Part shown: piece after piece, positions 24,001-32,357 of the stretch
Numbering within the stretch: position 1 is the stretch's first letter
Layout of the letters: each line of letters begins with the position of its first letter
Source of the DNA: CAYGGE01 sp966250865
Lineage (GTDB): Bacteria > Patescibacteriota > UBA1384 > CAYGGE01
Assembly (NCBI GenBank): GCA_966250865.1
Contig: CBINIT010000004.1
Coordinates: 1 to 48,613, forward strand
Direction of reading: 5' to 3'
Length of the DNA stretch: 48,613 bases
Notes under the pieces: model-generated
Seen by the model: the letters and a program-made list of their open reading frames with translations, nothing else
Databases searched by the model: none
Told to the model about the DNA's origin: nothing
Made by a program: the position numbers and the translations under genes

Positions 24001-24752
24001 GACTTTTCTCTAGTTAGTATCTCGTATCCTGTGGCAGTTACGGCTACGGTGTGCTCAAAGTGAGCGGCGAGTGAACCATCGATTGTCGCAATGGTCCAAT
24101 CATCGTCTAACTGCATGACTTTAGGACTGCCTTCGGTGACCATGGGTTCAATAGCGAGCACCATACCTTCCCTGAGAAGCGGGCCGGTTCCTGGTGTACC
24201 AAAGTTTGGGATGGACGGCTCTTCGTGGGGCGATTGGCCAATGCCGTGGCCAGTTAAGTCGCGAACGATGCCAAAACCACTACCAGCGAGTGACTGCTGG
24301 ATTGCAGCGCTAATATCTCCGACTCGAGCACCTGGTTTAACTGCTTCGATCCCGGCGTAGAGAGACTTTTCGGTGCGTTCAAGGAGCCGTTTGGTATTCT
24401 CATTTGCCTTTCCGACTACGACTGTTGTTGCGTGATCAGTGCAAAAACCGTTATACCGAAGTCCGATGTCTACGCCAACAATGTCACCGTCTTCCAGCCG
24501 ACGGATCTTATTGGGGATGCCGTGAACGACTTCATCGTTTACCGAGATACAGCTCACGGCTGGATAGCCATGGAACCCGAGAAAGCTTGATGTCCCACCG
24601 CTTGCCTCAATGAGACGTACTGCTTCCAGCTCAAGATCCCAGGTGGTGAGGCCTGGCCTTGCTTTGGCGGCTACTTGCGCGACGATCGCTGCTAGCTTTT
24701 TGCCGCCCTCTCGCATAAGATCTAATTCTTGAGCGGACTTAATGGTGATCAT
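23997..24752 (-). CDS. map: Methionine aminopeptidase, type I
   Basis: Removes the initiator methionine from nascent proteins. The metal ligands are in their usual contexts: the His of GFHGYPAVSCISVNDEVVHG, Asp of GVDIGLRYNGFCTDHATT, His of GHGIG and Glu of IEPMV and FEHTVAVT. It is 251 residues, the compact type Ia form without an SH3 extension. It overlaps adk by 14 nt and precedes infA, as in the usual secY-adk-map-infA order. Confidence 0.96.
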   Translation of the reverse strand: MITIKSAQELDLMREGGKKLAAIVAQVAAKARPGLTTWDLELEAVRLIEASGGTSSFLGFHGYPAVSCISVNDEVVHGIPNKIRRLEDGDIVGVDIGLRYNGFCTDHATTVVVGKANENTKRLLERTEKSLYAGIEAVKPGARVGDISAAIQQSLAGSGFGIVRDLTGHGIGQSPHEEPSIPNFGTPGTGPLLREGMVLAIEPMVTEGSPKVMQLDDDWTIATIDGSLAAHFEHTVAVTATGYEILTREKS

Positions 24753-25428
24753 GGTGATGGGGTACTCCTGCGTGATGGAGGTAGTTATGGACTTCCGTAA
24801 TAACGGCGTGACTTACTTCTTCAATACCTGGTCGAGCATCGATATCGATGACGGTGCCATGCTCCCTGAACCAGTCAATGACCGGTACTGTATCTTTATA
24901 GTGCCAAGACAATCGTTGCTTGATAGCCTCTGGCGTGTCGTCATGTCTAATTGTCAGATGGCCGCCACAGTAGGGGCATGTTTTTGCGTCATGTGATTGG
25001 TCGACAGTGCTGAATCTGCCGCAGTGCTCACAGAGGCGACGTTTACCGATCCGCTCAACAGCTTCTTCCTCGTCTAAATTAAAGTTGATGATGACGGGAA
25101 GGGGAAGGTCGAGCTTCTCGAACATGGGACGTTGTGCTTCAAGTTCGTCGAGAGAGCGAAGGAGACCGTCAAACAGTACTGGCCGGTCTTGCGGAAAGCT
25201 TTTTACCTTGTCGTACATAACTTGCGCCATGAGTTCGACCGGTACTTTTAAGCCTTTGTCGAGGTAGCTGGCAATAAGCTTACCGAGCTCAGAGCCGGTA
25301 GCCCGTATTTCGCGCAAGCTTGCACCGGCATCAAAATGTGAAAAACCGAATTGATCAATCAGGACTTTTGCCTGAGTACCTTTGCCACTGCCCTGTGGTC
25401 CCATGATGTTAAATGCGATTCGATTCAT
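24739..25428 (-). CDS. adk: Adenylate kinase with zinc LID and histidine-rich tail
   Basis: Balances ATP, ADP and AMP. The P-loop GPQGSGKGT is at residues 10-18. The LID holds four cysteines (133, 136, 151 and 154: LCEHCGRF, TCPYCGG), indicating a zinc-stabilised LID. The AMP-site motif reads FDGLLRS where most enzymes have LDGFPRT; the arginine is kept. The last residues (HHAGVPHHHDHH) form a histidine-rich tail not typical of the family. It follows the propeller gene after 10 bp and overlaps the start of map. Confidence 0.92.
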   Translation of the reverse strand: MNRIAFNIMGPQGSGKGTQAKVLIDQFGFSHFDAGASLREIRATGSELGKLIASYLDKGLKVPVELMAQVMYDKVKSFPQDRPVLFDGLLRSLDELEAQRPMFEKLDLPLPVIINFNLDEEEAVERIGKRRLCEHCGRFSTVDQSHDAKTCPYCGGHLTIRHDDTPEAIKQRLSWHYKDTVPVIDWFREHGTVIDIDARPGIEEVSHAVITEVHNYLHHAGVPHHHDHH

Positions 25429-25438
25429 ATATACTCCG

Positions 25439-26449
25439 CTATTTTACCCAGCCGAGGAGCTCGATGGCTCGGCCTACCGTTACTAAGTTCTCACCGTTCA
25501 TTTGTGTTACAACTAACTTCCCTGGCTCGTTTGGCGTGTAGTCGTTTGCAACTACTTGGATCGTTGCTACGCCGCTTGCATCTGGAGCAACCGTAGTTGA
25601 CCGTTCAGCAGTAGCGCTTTTGGTTATTTGGACAACTTCATTGGTTTTTGGATCAAAGATGTACGATTCGCGAGCCTTAAGGTTGGATGTTGGGCCGGCC
25701 GTGAAGGCAATGAGGCCAACAGGGCTCCAGTCGATATCGTGGATCGTTTGATTCTCCTTATGGTAAAGTCGGGTCATCTTCTGACTAGTAGTATCGAAGA
25801 CTGCAATTTCATTGGTTTTTGTATTGCTCCCCTTGATGATGGCGAGTTGTTTACCGTCAGGACTGAAGCTTGGGCTACTCAATCCCTCCGCATCATTTGA
25901 GAGATCCTTACGATTCTTACCATCGATGTCATAGATGCTCAGCGTAAAGCCGAAAAAGGCTTCGGTATTCACGAATCGAGTGGTTGCAAATTTTGTCTGA
26001 TCGGGTGAGATGACTGGTCCGGCTGCTGCTTCAAAGTCGCCGAGGAGGGGAGATGTCTTACCGCTTCCATCAGTCTTTAGGGCTACGAGCTTCCCGCGAT
26101 TATCACTCCCAGGACCGATAACGAGAAGGATCGAGTCACCGCTTCGTGTTACCTTAGAGACAAGTTTCATCCCATCCGATCGGCCCTTGTCGGAATAGAT
26201 GAGCTTGTCAGATTTGGTGAGGATATCTACGGTGCGAATTTCAAGTTGATCGTCGTTGTCGGTTAAGTAGAAGAGCTGACCGCTTGGTGCACCACCCTGA
26301 GCGACTGGTGTTTCGTTTGTGGGGATTTCTTCAGAACTGTTTGCAGTAGCTGGGCTAGGCGAGGCGGAGAGTGTTGGCGTCCCTTTACCTACCATCAAGC
26401 CGAGCCCCACAATTGCTCCGATAAAGATAAGGGTGATAAACGCTTGCAT
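25439..26449 (-). CDS. Membrane-anchored TolB/WD40-like beta-propeller protein
   Basis: The 336-residue protein starts with one hydrophobic segment (ITLIFIGAIVGLGLMVG), a Ser/Pro/Thr-rich spacer, and then repeated blades of TolB/PD40 type (AAGPVISPDQTKFATTRF; GLSSPSFSPDGKQLAIIKG; IHDIDWSPVGLIAFTAG). It is probably anchored in the membrane with the propeller outside, binding a protein or glycan partner; the partner cannot be named. It is placed between secY and adk, where the classical operon has no such gene. It begins 23 bp after secY on the same strand, so it is co-transcribed with the secretion channel. Confidence 0.8.
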   Translation of the reverse strand: MQAFITLIFIGAIVGLGLMVGKGTPTLSASPSPATANSSEEIPTNETPVAQGGAPSGQLFYLTDNDDQLEIRTVDILTKSDKLIYSDKGRSDGMKLVSKVTRSGDSILLVIGPGSDNRGKLVALKTDGSGKTSPLLGDFEAAAGPVISPDQTKFATTRFVNTEAFFGFTLSIYDIDGKNRKDLSNDAEGLSSPSFSPDGKQLAIIKGSNTKTNEIAVFDTTSQKMTRLYHKENQTIHDIDWSPVGLIAFTAGPTSNLKARESYIFDPKTNEVVQITKSATAERSTTVAPDASGVATIQVVANDYTPNEPGKLVVTQMNGENLVTVGRAIELLGWVK

Positions 26450-26472
26450 GGTACGGACTTTTGTCCCTCTCT

Positions 26473-27756
26473 TTAGTACTGATCGTACGTTCGAGTGAGA
26501 AGCTGGGCCTGAATCTGTCGCATGGTCTCTAGCACGACACTAACCATAATTAAAATACTGGTGCCACCGATTCCTAGGGTCTGAATGTTCGTTACATTTT
26601 CTACGATAAACGGTAAGACGGCGATAATGCCAAGGAAGAGTGCACCGGTTAACGTGATGCGGCCTAAGACAGTAGTTACAAAGCTGGCGGTGTCGGCGCC
26701 AGGGCGAACGCCGGGAATAAATCCACCCTGCTTCTGGAGATTTTCGGCGAGCTGGTCTGGCTTGAACACGATGAATGCGTAAAAGTACGTGAAGGCAAGG
26801 ATAAGAATAAAGTAGACAATTGAGTAATAGGTTTGATTTTGAATAAAATTGCTTACCGCAGTGGCGGCATTGGCGAGCCATTCGCTTCGAGCGGTAGTAA
26901 AGAAGCGAGCAATGGCGGTTGGGAAGAGGAGAATCGATAATGCGAAGATAATCGGAATAACACCCGCGGTATTTACCTTGAGCGGAAGATGAGTCTGGAC
27001 GCTCCCGTAGCTACTGCCAGTAGCTCTTGATCGTCTGGCATAGACTACTGGAATGCGCCGCTCGCCTTCGTTAATGAATACGATTAAAGCGATTGAAATA
27101 ACAAAGAAGAGGATGAAGGCGCCGATGCTCAAGAGCATTGAATTATCGAAGCCACCGGTGGTGACCAGGGCAATAGTATTGCGGAAGCTTGCTGGAAGAC
27201 CGGCTACGATACCAAGTGTAATGATGAGTGATGTACCATTTCCAATACCATTTTCAGTGATGATCTCACCAAGCCACATGAGGAAAACAGTTCCAGCTGT
27301 AGTTGTAATGAGAATGGTCACTAAGGTAAGGGGATCGAGTGCACCGATCATGCCTTGGCTACGGAGCAAGGCGATCATGCTATAGCCCTGGAGGAAGGCG
27401 AGTGGAACCGTCAGGTAACGAGTATATTGATTAATTTTCTCTCGGCCGAATTCACCTTCTTTTTGCAAGGCTTCAAGTGAAGGAATGACTACCCCAAGAA
27501 GCTGCATAATAATGCTGGCCGTAATGTACGGACCAACACCCATCAGAATAATCGAGAAGTTCTCCATGGTTCCCCCGGAGAACATGTTCAATAGTCCAAA
27601 GATTTGGTTGCGCGAAAGGAAGGTTCGAAGCTGTTCGATGTCGACACCGGGCATGGGAATATGAGCAAGGATGCGGACCAATAGCAAAAGACCGAGTGTA
27701 ATGAAGATTCGGTTACGGAGATCTCTGTATTCCCAGATTTTTCGGAGTGTATTCAT
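26473..27756 (-). CDS. secY: Protein translocase subunit SecY
   Basis: The channel of the Sec translocon. The 427 residues contain the ten expected membrane helices, with family landmarks such as RIFITLGLLLLVRILAHIPM, MGVGPYITASIIMQLL, GEFGREKINQYTRYLTVPLA, INEGERRIPVVYA and PLKVNTAGVIPIIFA. It has its own promoter in the gap shared with the divergent M23-like gene, whereas in most bacteria it is read through from rplO. The ribosome site is weak. Confidence 0.97.
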   Translation of the reverse strand: MNTLRKIWEYRDLRNRIFITLGLLLLVRILAHIPMPGVDIEQLRTFLSRNQIFGLLNMFSGGTMENFSIILMGVGPYITASIIMQLLGVVIPSLEALQKEGEFGREKINQYTRYLTVPLAFLQGYSMIALLRSQGMIGALDPLTLVTILITTTAGTVFLMWLGEIITENGIGNGTSLIITLGIVAGLPASFRNTIALVTTGGFDNSMLLSIGAFILFFVISIALIVFINEGERRIPVVYARRSRATGSSYGSVQTHLPLKVNTAGVIPIIFALSILLFPTAIARFFTTARSEWLANAATAVSNFIQNQTYYSIVYFILILAFTYFYAFIVFKPDQLAENLQKQGGFIPGVRPGADTASFVTTVLGRITLTGALFLGIIAVLPFIVENVTNIQTLGIGGTSILIMVSVVLETMRQIQAQLLTRTYDQY

Positions 27757-27790
27757 GATGTAAGTTCTCAGCTAGATTGTTTCCTCACCG

Positions 27791-27820
27791 ACTATACCAC
27801 TTGATTATTATACCTGTCAA
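27791..27820 (-). promoter_or_regulatory. Promoter of secY
   Basis: TTGACA - 18 nt - TATAGT on the minus strand. Its -35 forms one arm of the 8-bp inverted repeat ACCTGTCA / TGACAGGT (27812-27819, 27830-27837) shared with the divergent promoter. Confidence 0.75.
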
Positions 27821-27828
27821 ACCAACAA

Positions 27829-27856
27829 GTGACAGGTGAGCGATAGCCCCTAGTAT
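27829..27856 (+). promoter_or_regulatory. Promoter of the M23-like gene
   Basis: GTGACA - 16 nt - TAGTAT, divergent from the secY promoter and starting 9 bp from its -35. Confidence 0.5.
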
Positions 27857-27898
27857 TCTATGGCACGAAACGTTACGATAATCGAAGGAGGGTTACTT

Positions 27899-28903
27899 AT
27901 GCAAAATGTTAAGTCGTGGTTACTGGCACATCGAATTTGGGTCGTTGTCGGCCTTGTTTTAGTTGTACTTGCTGGGAGTATCGGCGGAATTCTCGTCGGA
28001 CAGGCGCGGCAGGAGGAACGTGATCGAGAAAACCAGCGTATTGCTGATGCGGCACGTCGGCAAGAAGAAGCGCTCATGAAGCAGCAGCAAGCTGAAGCGA
28101 GCCCGAGTCCTGCCACATCTCCCGGTTCAATAGTTACGCCGTCTCCCACATCAAAAACAAGCCCAGCGGTGTCGAAGTCTACACCGTCCAGTCAAGCCTC
28201 TCCTTCGACTAGCGTCGCATCGTCGAGTACTGCGACTGTCTCTTGGTCACATAATGGATCTGAGTGGCAGTCGAGTGGTACGCCCCCTTCTTGCCCGTCA
28301 CCGCTAACTTTGACGACTCCCGTTGACCTATCGATCGTAACAAATATGCTCTATCCGGGTCAGACCCGGGGGACTGATTATAAGCCACACGGTGGTTTCC
28401 GTTTTGACGGTTCATCGAGCGATGCAATTACTGTTAAAGCACCTATGAACGCTACACTGGTGCAGGGGAGCCGATATCTTGAATCTGGCGAGGTTCAGTA
28501 TCTTTTTGATTTTATTAACAGCTGCGGAATTATGTACCGTTTTGATCACTTAAGAGTACTCGGTTCGAAGTTAGCTGAAGTGGCAAACCAGTTGCCTGAG
28601 CCAAAGCCTGATGATAGCCGGACAACCCCTCTCTCCTCTGGGATTGCAGTGACAGCTGGCGAGACTATTGCTACGGGCGTTGGCTTTGCCAATAATCCTG
28701 CAGTTGACCTAGGGGTTTATGACTTGCGGCAAAAAAATACGGCTTCGCTCGATGCTGGATATGTTTCAGCACATCAATCTGAAGGTGCTCACGCTTTTTA
28801 CGCTGTCTGCTGGCTCGATTGGTTTTCCTCGGCAGATAGTGCGACCGTCAAGGCACTTCCCGGAAGCGGTACTGAAGGGAAAAAGAGCGATTACTGTAAA
28901 TAA
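27899..28903 (+). CDS. Membrane-anchored protein with degenerate M23-like domain
   Basis: A 334-residue envelope protein. The ATG at 27899 was chosen because AAGGAGGG lies 7 nt upstream. It has an N-terminal membrane segment (IWVVVGLVLVVLAGSIGGIL), a charged helix (RQEERDRENQRIADAARRQE), a Ser/Pro/Thr-rich linker of about 65 residues, and a C-terminal beta domain whose PHGGFRFDG and APMNATLVQG recall the HxxxD and the following strand of M23 peptidases. The HxH motif is not recognisable (YRFDHL instead), so it is probably not an active zinc peptidase. Four cysteines could form disulfides outside the cell. It stands alone on the + strand between rplO and secY. Confidence 0.7.
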   Translation: MQNVKSWLLAHRIWVVVGLVLVVLAGSIGGILVGQARQEERDRENQRIADAARRQEEALMKQQQAEASPSPATSPGSIVTPSPTSKTSPAVSKSTPSSQASPSTSVASSSTATVSWSHNGSEWQSSGTPPSCPSPLTLTTPVDLSIVTNMLYPGQTRGTDYKPHGGFRFDGSSSDAITVKAPMNATLVQGSRYLESGEVQYLFDFINSCGIMYRFDHLRVLGSKLAEVANQLPEPKPDDSRTTPLSSGIAVTAGETIATGVGFANNPAVDLGVYDLRQKNTASLDAGYVSAHQSEGAHAFYAVCWLDWFSSADSATVKALPGSGTEGKKSDYCK

Positions 28904-28920
28904 TTAAGCATGATCCGAAG

Positions 28921-28958
28921 CTACATAAAAAGAGCCCTTAACGGCTCTTTTTATGTAG
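28921..28958. terminator. Bidirectional terminator
   Basis: Perfect 16-bp stem CTACATAAAAAGAGCC / GGCTCTTTTTATGTAG with a 6-nt loop. It ends the M23-like gene (+) and the rplC-to-rplO run (-), so secY needs its own promoter. Confidence 0.92.
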
Positions 28959-28975
28959 GACTATCTCAGACTGAT

Positions 28976-29425
28976 TTAGGTTTCGTCGGTCTTTGTCTTC
29001 TTGGCAGTCTTGGTGCTCGCCTCAGTGACCGACTTACTCATGGCGACATTTTCAAAGACAACTTTCTTGGTGAGCTCACCTTTGGCGACGACTTTAACGC
29101 CACCCTCACCGTAACCTGAGATAACCTTTTTCTCGACGAGTGTGTCGGGAGAAACGGTTTCACCAGCGGCAAATGCATGATCGATCTGGCGGAGGGTGAC
29201 GGTGATTACCTCTGGGCGAACTGACTTAAAACCTTTGCGCTTTGGCAAGCGGTAGTCAGAAGCTGACATCAAACCTGGGATACGCTTTGGCGCTTTGTAG
29301 CCGGTACGAGCCTTTTGGCCCTTGGTGCCACGGCCAGCAGTTTTTCCTTGGCCGGCAGCGATGCCGCGACCGACACGACCCTTAGCTGATGCATTGTTTG
29401 AATTAGTTAATTCGTGAAGTTTCAT
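28976..29425 (-). CDS. rplO: 50S ribosomal protein L15
   Basis: L15, 149 residues, with the glycine-rich N-terminal arm (KGRVGRGIAAGQGKTAGRGT; KGQKARTGYKAPKRIPGLMS) and the globular end (VTLRQIDHAF; VKVVAKGELTKKVVFENVAM). The C-terminus has a Thr/Lys-rich tail. It follows rpsE after 1 bp; the gene for L30, which normally sits between them, is absent. Confidence 0.96.
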   Translation of the reverse strand: MKLHELTNSNNASAKGRVGRGIAAGQGKTAGRGTKGQKARTGYKAPKRIPGLMSASDYRLPKRKGFKSVRPEVITVTLRQIDHAFAAGETVSPDTLVEKKVISGYGEGGVKVVAKGELTKKVVFENVAMSKSVTEASTKTAKKTKTDET

Positions 29426-29426
29426 A

Positions 29427-29939
29427 TTAGGCCTCTTCTTTCATTGCTCGGAGGTTCTTGAGAGCAGTGTAAGTAGCCATGACGTTATTGAGTTTGTTGC
29501 TGGTTCCGCCAAGAATCTTTGAGGTAACGTTGCGGATACCGGCTAATTCAACGACAGCACGGACAGGGCCGCCAGCGATAACCGAGGTACCGGCGGGAGC
29601 TGGTTTGAGCATGACCTGGGCACTACCGTAGTTCCCAATGATCACATGTGGAATAGTGTCTTTGATGATCGGCACGGTAATAAGATTCTTTTTAGCCCGT
29701 TTGCTGGCTTTCGCTGCAGCAGAGGCGACTTCGCTACTCTTAGCCAGGCCAACGCCGACCTGTCCGTCTTTGTTGCCAACGACGACTAACGCTCGGAAGC
29801 GGATACGGCGACCACCCGCTACGGTTCGTGAAATACGATCAACGGAAACAACACGCTCTTCAAAAGGATTCTTCTCGACGAGTTCACCCTTAACGAGCTC
29901 AGTTTCTGGTTTGTTGGTTTTCTTAGTTACTTCAGGCAT
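29427..29939 (-). CDS. rpsE: 30S ribosomal protein S5
   Basis: S5 helps decoding fidelity and mRNA unwinding. The 170 residues show the dsRBD-like core (FEERVVSVDRISRTVAGGRR; RFRALVVVGNKDGQVGVGLA) and the C-terminal half (GTSVIAGGPVRAVVELAGIR; GTSNKLNNVMATYTAL). A 20-residue basic N-terminal extension is present. It lies directly before rplO. Confidence 0.97.
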   Translation of the reverse strand: MPEVTKKTNKPETELVKGELVEKNPFEERVVSVDRISRTVAGGRRIRFRALVVVGNKDGQVGVGLAKSSEVASAAAKASKRAKKNLITVPIIKDTIPHVIIGNYGSAQVMLKPAPAGTSVIAGGPVRAVVELAGIRNVTSKILGGTSNKLNNVMATYTALKNLRAMKEEA

Positions 29940-29956
29940 AGTATCTCCTTTGCCCG

Positions 29957-30304
29957 TTAGAGGGTTAAGCCAGCGCTTCGTGCGCCTTCGGCAACGGCTG
30001 CAACTCGACCATGATATTTGTTGCCAGCTCGATCAAATACCGCAGTAGTAATATTTTGGGCTTTAGCTAATTCGGCGATCTTGGCTCCGACTGCTTTTGC
30101 TCGCTCGACGCGAGTTCCAGTCATACCGTTGTCTGATACAGCGGCAAGGGTTTTGCCGGTTGTGTCATCGATAAGCTGTACGCTCGTGTGAAGCAGGCTT
30201 CGGAATACAGCGAGTCGTGGGCGAACGGTGGTACCGCTGATCTTGGCACGGATTCGGCGAATGCGGGCCGTGCGATTCATTTTACGATTGGTTTTGGTAA
30301 ACAT
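29957..30304 (-). CDS. rplR: 50S ribosomal protein L18
   Basis: L18 binds 5S rRNA in the central protuberance. It has 115 residues: RLAVFRSLLHTSVQLIDDTT, then AKAVGAKIAELAKAQNITTA, then FDRAGNKYHGRVAAVAEGAR. It is preceded by a 65-bp gap with a hairpin, longer than most gaps in this operon. Confidence 0.96.
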   Translation of the reverse strand: MFTKTNRKMNRTARIRRIRAKISGTTVRPRLAVFRSLLHTSVQLIDDTTGKTLAAVSDNGMTGTRVERAKAVGAKIAELAKAQNITTAVFDRAGNKYHGRVAAVAEGARSAGLTL

Positions 30305-30319
30305 GGGTTACTCCTGTAC

Positions 30320-30355
30320 GGTACATCACCAGGGAAACTGATGTGCCGATGTACC
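30320..30355. other. Inverted repeat in the rplF-rplR gap
   Basis: GGTACATC (30320-30327) and GATGTACC (30348-30355) are perfect complements around a 20-nt loop, just upstream of rplR. No T-run follows, so it is more likely an RNA structure than a terminator. Confidence 0.55.
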
Positions 30356-30369
30356 GGCTTGGTTAGTTA

Positions 30370-30915
30370 TTACGAGCCGCTCTTAGCAGCCTTACCGGCC
30401 TTGCGGCGAATCTTTTCACCGAGGTACATGATACCTTTGCCCTTATAAGGCTCAGGTGGTCGAACTCGGCGGATTTGCGCAGCGATTTCGCCAACAACTT
30501 GTTTGTCCGAACCGCTGATAACGATAACGTTTTTCTCAACTTTAAAGGTGACGCCTTCTGGTGCGTCGATCAGGACTGGGTGGGAGAAGCCAACTGAAAG
30601 GTTGAGCTTCTTCTCGCCTTCGGCAGCAGCACGGTAACCTACGCCTTTCATCTCAAGGCGCTTTTCAAAACCGGCTGACACGCCAGTAATCATGTTCGCA
30701 ATGAGCTGTCGAGTGAGACCATGGGCCGATCGAGCGGCGATGCTGTCATCTTTGCGCTCTACGGTAACAACATTGTCTGCAATGCTAACGGTAACCGTTG
30801 GCAAAAAGGCTGCAGAGAGCTCGCCTTTTGGACCTTTAACGGTAAGGGCATTCTCTTGCTGCGTGACGGTTACACCGTCAGGAATAGTGATGGGTAATGT
30901 TCCAATTCTTGACAT
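30370..30915 (-). CDS. rplF: 50S ribosomal protein L6
   Basis: L6, 181 residues, at the base of the L7/L12 stalk region. It begins MSRIGTLPITIPDGVTV and contains the two repeated folds and the C-terminal signature (RRVRPPEPYKGKGIMYLGEK followed by IRRKAGKA). The ATG at 30915 matches the family start; the longer frame overlaps rpsH and lacks support. Confidence 0.96.
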   Translation of the reverse strand: MSRIGTLPITIPDGVTVTQQENALTVKGPKGELSAAFLPTVTVSIADNVVTVERKDDSIAARSAHGLTRQLIANMITGVSAGFEKRLEMKGVGYRAAAEGEKKLNLSVGFSHPVLIDAPEGVTFKVEKNVIVISGSDKQVVGEIAAQIRRVRPPEPYKGKGIMYLGEKIRRKAGKAAKSGS

Positions 30916-30925
30916 AGTTACTCCC

Positions 30926-31315
30926 TTACCAAACTTCACAGAGAACTTCGCCGCCAACACCCTTCTGACGGGCTTCTTTGTCGGTCAGAACGCCAGCTGG
31001 GGTCGAAATGATGGCCAAGCCCATACCTCGAAGCGGACGAGGAATGGTATTCCGCTTCGTGTAATTTCGGAGACCTGGCTTGCTAATGCGGCGAATATGA
31101 TGGATAGCGGGCTGCTTATCGAAGTAACGCAAGGTAACAGTGATGACTGCTTTCTTGTCGTCGCTTACTGAGTAATCTTCAATATAGCCTTCCCGCTTTA
31201 AGATCGCTAAAATTGCAACCTTCACCTTGGAGGCCTGCACCGTCAACATCGGTAGCCGTACGGCTTGCGCGTTGCGGATTGCGGTCAGCATATCAGCAAT
31301 TGGATCCATAATCAT
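30926..31315 (-). CDS. rpsH: 30S ribosomal protein S8
   Basis: S8 binds the central domain of 16S rRNA. Landmarks are DPIADMLTAIRNAQAVRLPM near the N-terminus, ISKPGLRNYTKRNTIPRPLR in the middle and GLAIISTPAGVLTDKEARQKG at the end. Two in-frame starts, 31315 and 31309, share the GAGGA ribosome site; the second has the better spacing, so the true length is 129 or 127 residues. Confidence 0.96.
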   Translation of the reverse strand: MIMDPIADMLTAIRNAQAVRLPMLTVQASKVKVAILAILKREGYIEDYSVSDDKKAVITVTLRYFDKQPAIHHIRRISKPGLRNYTKRNTIPRPLRGMGLAIISTPAGVLTDKEARQKGVGGEVLCEVW

Positions 31316-31354
31316 TCCTCTTTTCGTTTCTCTTTTTCGTGTAAGTTAACTTAT

Positions 31355-31540
31355 TTACCACGATGACTTTCGGACACCGGGGATTTCGCCACGACTGGCT
31401 CGTTCTCGGAAACAGATACGGCAGATACCAAAGTCGCGGAGGTAGCCACGGTTACGGCCGCAGAGGCTGCAGCGGTGAACAACGCGGGTGCTAAACTTGG
31501 GTTTTTTAGCGGCTTTGAGAATTAATGCTTTTCGAGCCAT
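31355..31540 (-). CDS. rpsZ: 30S ribosomal protein S14, zinc (type Z) form
   Basis: A 61-residue S14 with the four zinc cysteines (CSLCGRN and CRICF) and the conserved C-terminus FRERASRGEIPGVRKSSW. The short zinc form is the one usual in Gram-positive-like and CPR operons. Its start shares one base with the rplE stop. Confidence 0.97.
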   Translation of the reverse strand: MARKALILKAAKKPKFSTRVVHRCSLCGRNRGYLRDFGICRICFRERASRGEIPGVRKSSW

Positions 31541-32091
31541 TACCGTGCTCCTTCTTTTTCAAATGGGAATCCGAGTTGGTTGAGCAGCGCGCGGGCCTGC
31601 TCGTCATTTTCCGCACTTGTGACAATGGTGATATTCATACCGTGAACTTTGTCGACGCTATCAAAATGGATTTCGGGAAAGATGATGTGCTCACGTAGAC
31701 CAAGGTTGTAGTTGCCGTGTCCATCGAAGCCTTTTGCAGAGATGCCGCGGAAGTCACGAACACGAGGGAAGGTAATAGTCACGAGACGATCGATGAAGTC
31801 ATACATTCGCTCGCCGCGAAGGGTAACGCGAACGCCGATTGGTTGACCAGCACGAATCTTGAAGCCAGCGATAGACTGTTTTGCCTTGGTAACAACTGGT
31901 TTCTGACCGGTGATCGTAGCGATGGTCTTAACGACGTCTTCCAAATATTTCTTGTTGTCTTTCGCGTCGCCAACTCCAACATTGATAACAACCTTCTCAA
32001 GACGAGGAGTTTGCATCACGTTTCGGAGGCTCAGCTCTTTTTGGAGCGCCTGACGAATGGATTTATTGTATGCTTCGTAGAGTCGTGTCAT
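31540..32091 (-). CDS. rplE: 50S ribosomal protein L5
   Basis: L5 binds 5S rRNA and the P-site tRNA. The 183 residues include PRLEKVVINVGVGDAKDNKK, GQKPVVTKAKQSIAGFKIRA, and MYDFIDRLVTITFPRVRDFR followed by GISAKGFDGHGNYNLGLREH. L5 is retained, unlike several proteins reported lost in reduced lineages. It lies between rplX and rpsZ with overlapping ends. Confidence 0.97.
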   Translation of the reverse strand: MTRLYEAYNKSIRQALQKELSLRNVMQTPRLEKVVINVGVGDAKDNKKYLEDVVKTIATITGQKPVVTKAKQSIAGFKIRAGQPIGVRVTLRGERMYDFIDRLVTITFPRVRDFRGISAKGFDGHGNYNLGLREHIIFPEIHFDSVDKVHGMNITIVTSAENDEQARALLNQLGFPFEKEGAR

Positions 32092-32099
32092 GATTGACC

Positions 32100-32357
32100 T
32101 TACTTCTTGGTTTTCTTGGTTGATTTAGCTTCAGTCTGTCCTGCAACTGGAGCAATGTTTGACCAGTCGAGTGGATAGGCAATTTCAATGATGCCGCCTG
32201 AAGGATATTTATTGTTTGGTTTAACGTGACGTTTCATGATATTCGCACCAGCGACAACAACTTTGTGTTGATCGCGGAAGACTTTCTCAACAGTACCCTG
32301 CTTGCCTTTGTCTTTACCAGCTGTGATGATGACAGTGTCACCTTTACGGATATCCAT
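32100..32357 (-). CDS. rplX: 50S ribosomal protein L24
   Basis: L24, an assembly initiator with a KOW motif at the N-terminus (MDIRKGDTVIITAGKDKGKQ; GTVEKVF). At 85 residues it is shorter than the usual 100 or so, the C-terminal part being trimmed and ending in a Lys/Thr-rich stretch. It overlaps rplN by one base. Confidence 0.95.
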   Translation of the reverse strand: MDIRKGDTVIITAGKDKGKQGTVEKVFRDQHKVVVAGANIMKRHVKPNNKYPSGGIIEIAYPLDWSNIAPVAGQTEAKSTKKTKK

